In this document: positions 26,665 through 26,671 of the stretch, piece after piece
How the letters are laid out: the number at the start of each line of letters is the position of its first letter
Numbering within the stretch: position 1 is the first letter of the stretch
NCBI GenBank assembly: GCA_003427395.1
Contig: BFEA01000258.1
Span: forward strand, 511,608-538,278
Source of the DNA: Chara braunii
Taxonomy: Eukaryota; Streptophyta; Charophyceae; Charales; Characeae
Reading direction: 5' to 3'
DNA: 26,671 bases
Translations under genes and position numbers: made by a program
The notes under the pieces: model-generated
Seen by the model: only the letters and a program-made list of their open reading frames with translations
Database searches by the model: none
What the model was told of the DNA's origin: nothing

Positions 26665-26671
<7 letters not shown>

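Larger units (their letters stand above)
25609..26671 (-). other. Sequence upstream of WDR91-like exon a
   Basis: Probably intron. It contains (CAAAA)-like runs, a run of about 28 A (26125-26152), the GC-rich block, (GA)n at 26457-26509 and (TG)n at 26611-26664. A possible tiny exon on the minus strand near 25706-25723 (EEDIRR, phase 0) has only a weak donor and is not called. Confidence 0.5.

Overview
The window looks like nuclear DNA of a eukaryote with large introns and many repeats, probably of the green lineage. The U6-like copies have a plant-type 3' half, the LTR element has a plant-style initiator-methionine tRNA primer site, and the mitochondrial fragments resemble rpl2 and trnQ of plants and charophyte algae. 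A Chara-like streptophyte alga would fit, but that is inference; no marker fixes the species. Two N gaps or ambiguities, a 380-base N run and an embedded transposase adapter sequence show a draft short-read assembly.

Gene content is sparse. The one host gene I can assemble lies on the minus strand across almost the whole window: seven GT-AG exons (25514-25608, 21646-21748, 20230-20324, 5825-5887, 4023-4131, 967-1075, 270-385; a likely eighth starts at 75). They join in compatible phase without a stop and encode about 230 residues of a WD40 beta-propeller. Order and motifs match the C-terminal propeller of WDR91, an endosomal Rab7-pathway protein in animals. Both ends of the gene lie outside the supported exons. 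Everything else sits in its introns, the largest about 14.3 kb.

That intron (5888-20229) holds a full-length but dead Ty3/gypsy chromovirus-like element on the plus strand (9592-18781): TG...CA LTRs, primer site, gag, protease, RT, RNase H, integrase, chromodomain and polypurine tract. It is broken by stops, frameshifts, a 38-bp duplication and lost catalytic residues. Its 5' LTR contains a (TA)n-linked insertion and the N gap. On either side lie oppositely oriented fragments of a mitochondrial-type rpl2, with a trnQ-like fragment. Two U6 snRNA-like pseudogenes (one with a poly(A) tail), several tRNA-like SINE pieces and many microsatellites fill other introns.

The most interesting region is 23.3-25.1 kb, in the intron between the first two exons. 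It holds a family of non-coding units of about 475-504 bp and shorter pieces, in both orientations, inserted in (TA)n tracts. The units carry a 56-nt motif that folds as a complete type III hammerhead ribozyme. Direct repeats at unit ends, a constant 3' end and variable 5' truncation suggest a retrozyme-like non-autonomous retroelement moved by a target-primed (LINE or Penelope-like) reverse transcriptase.
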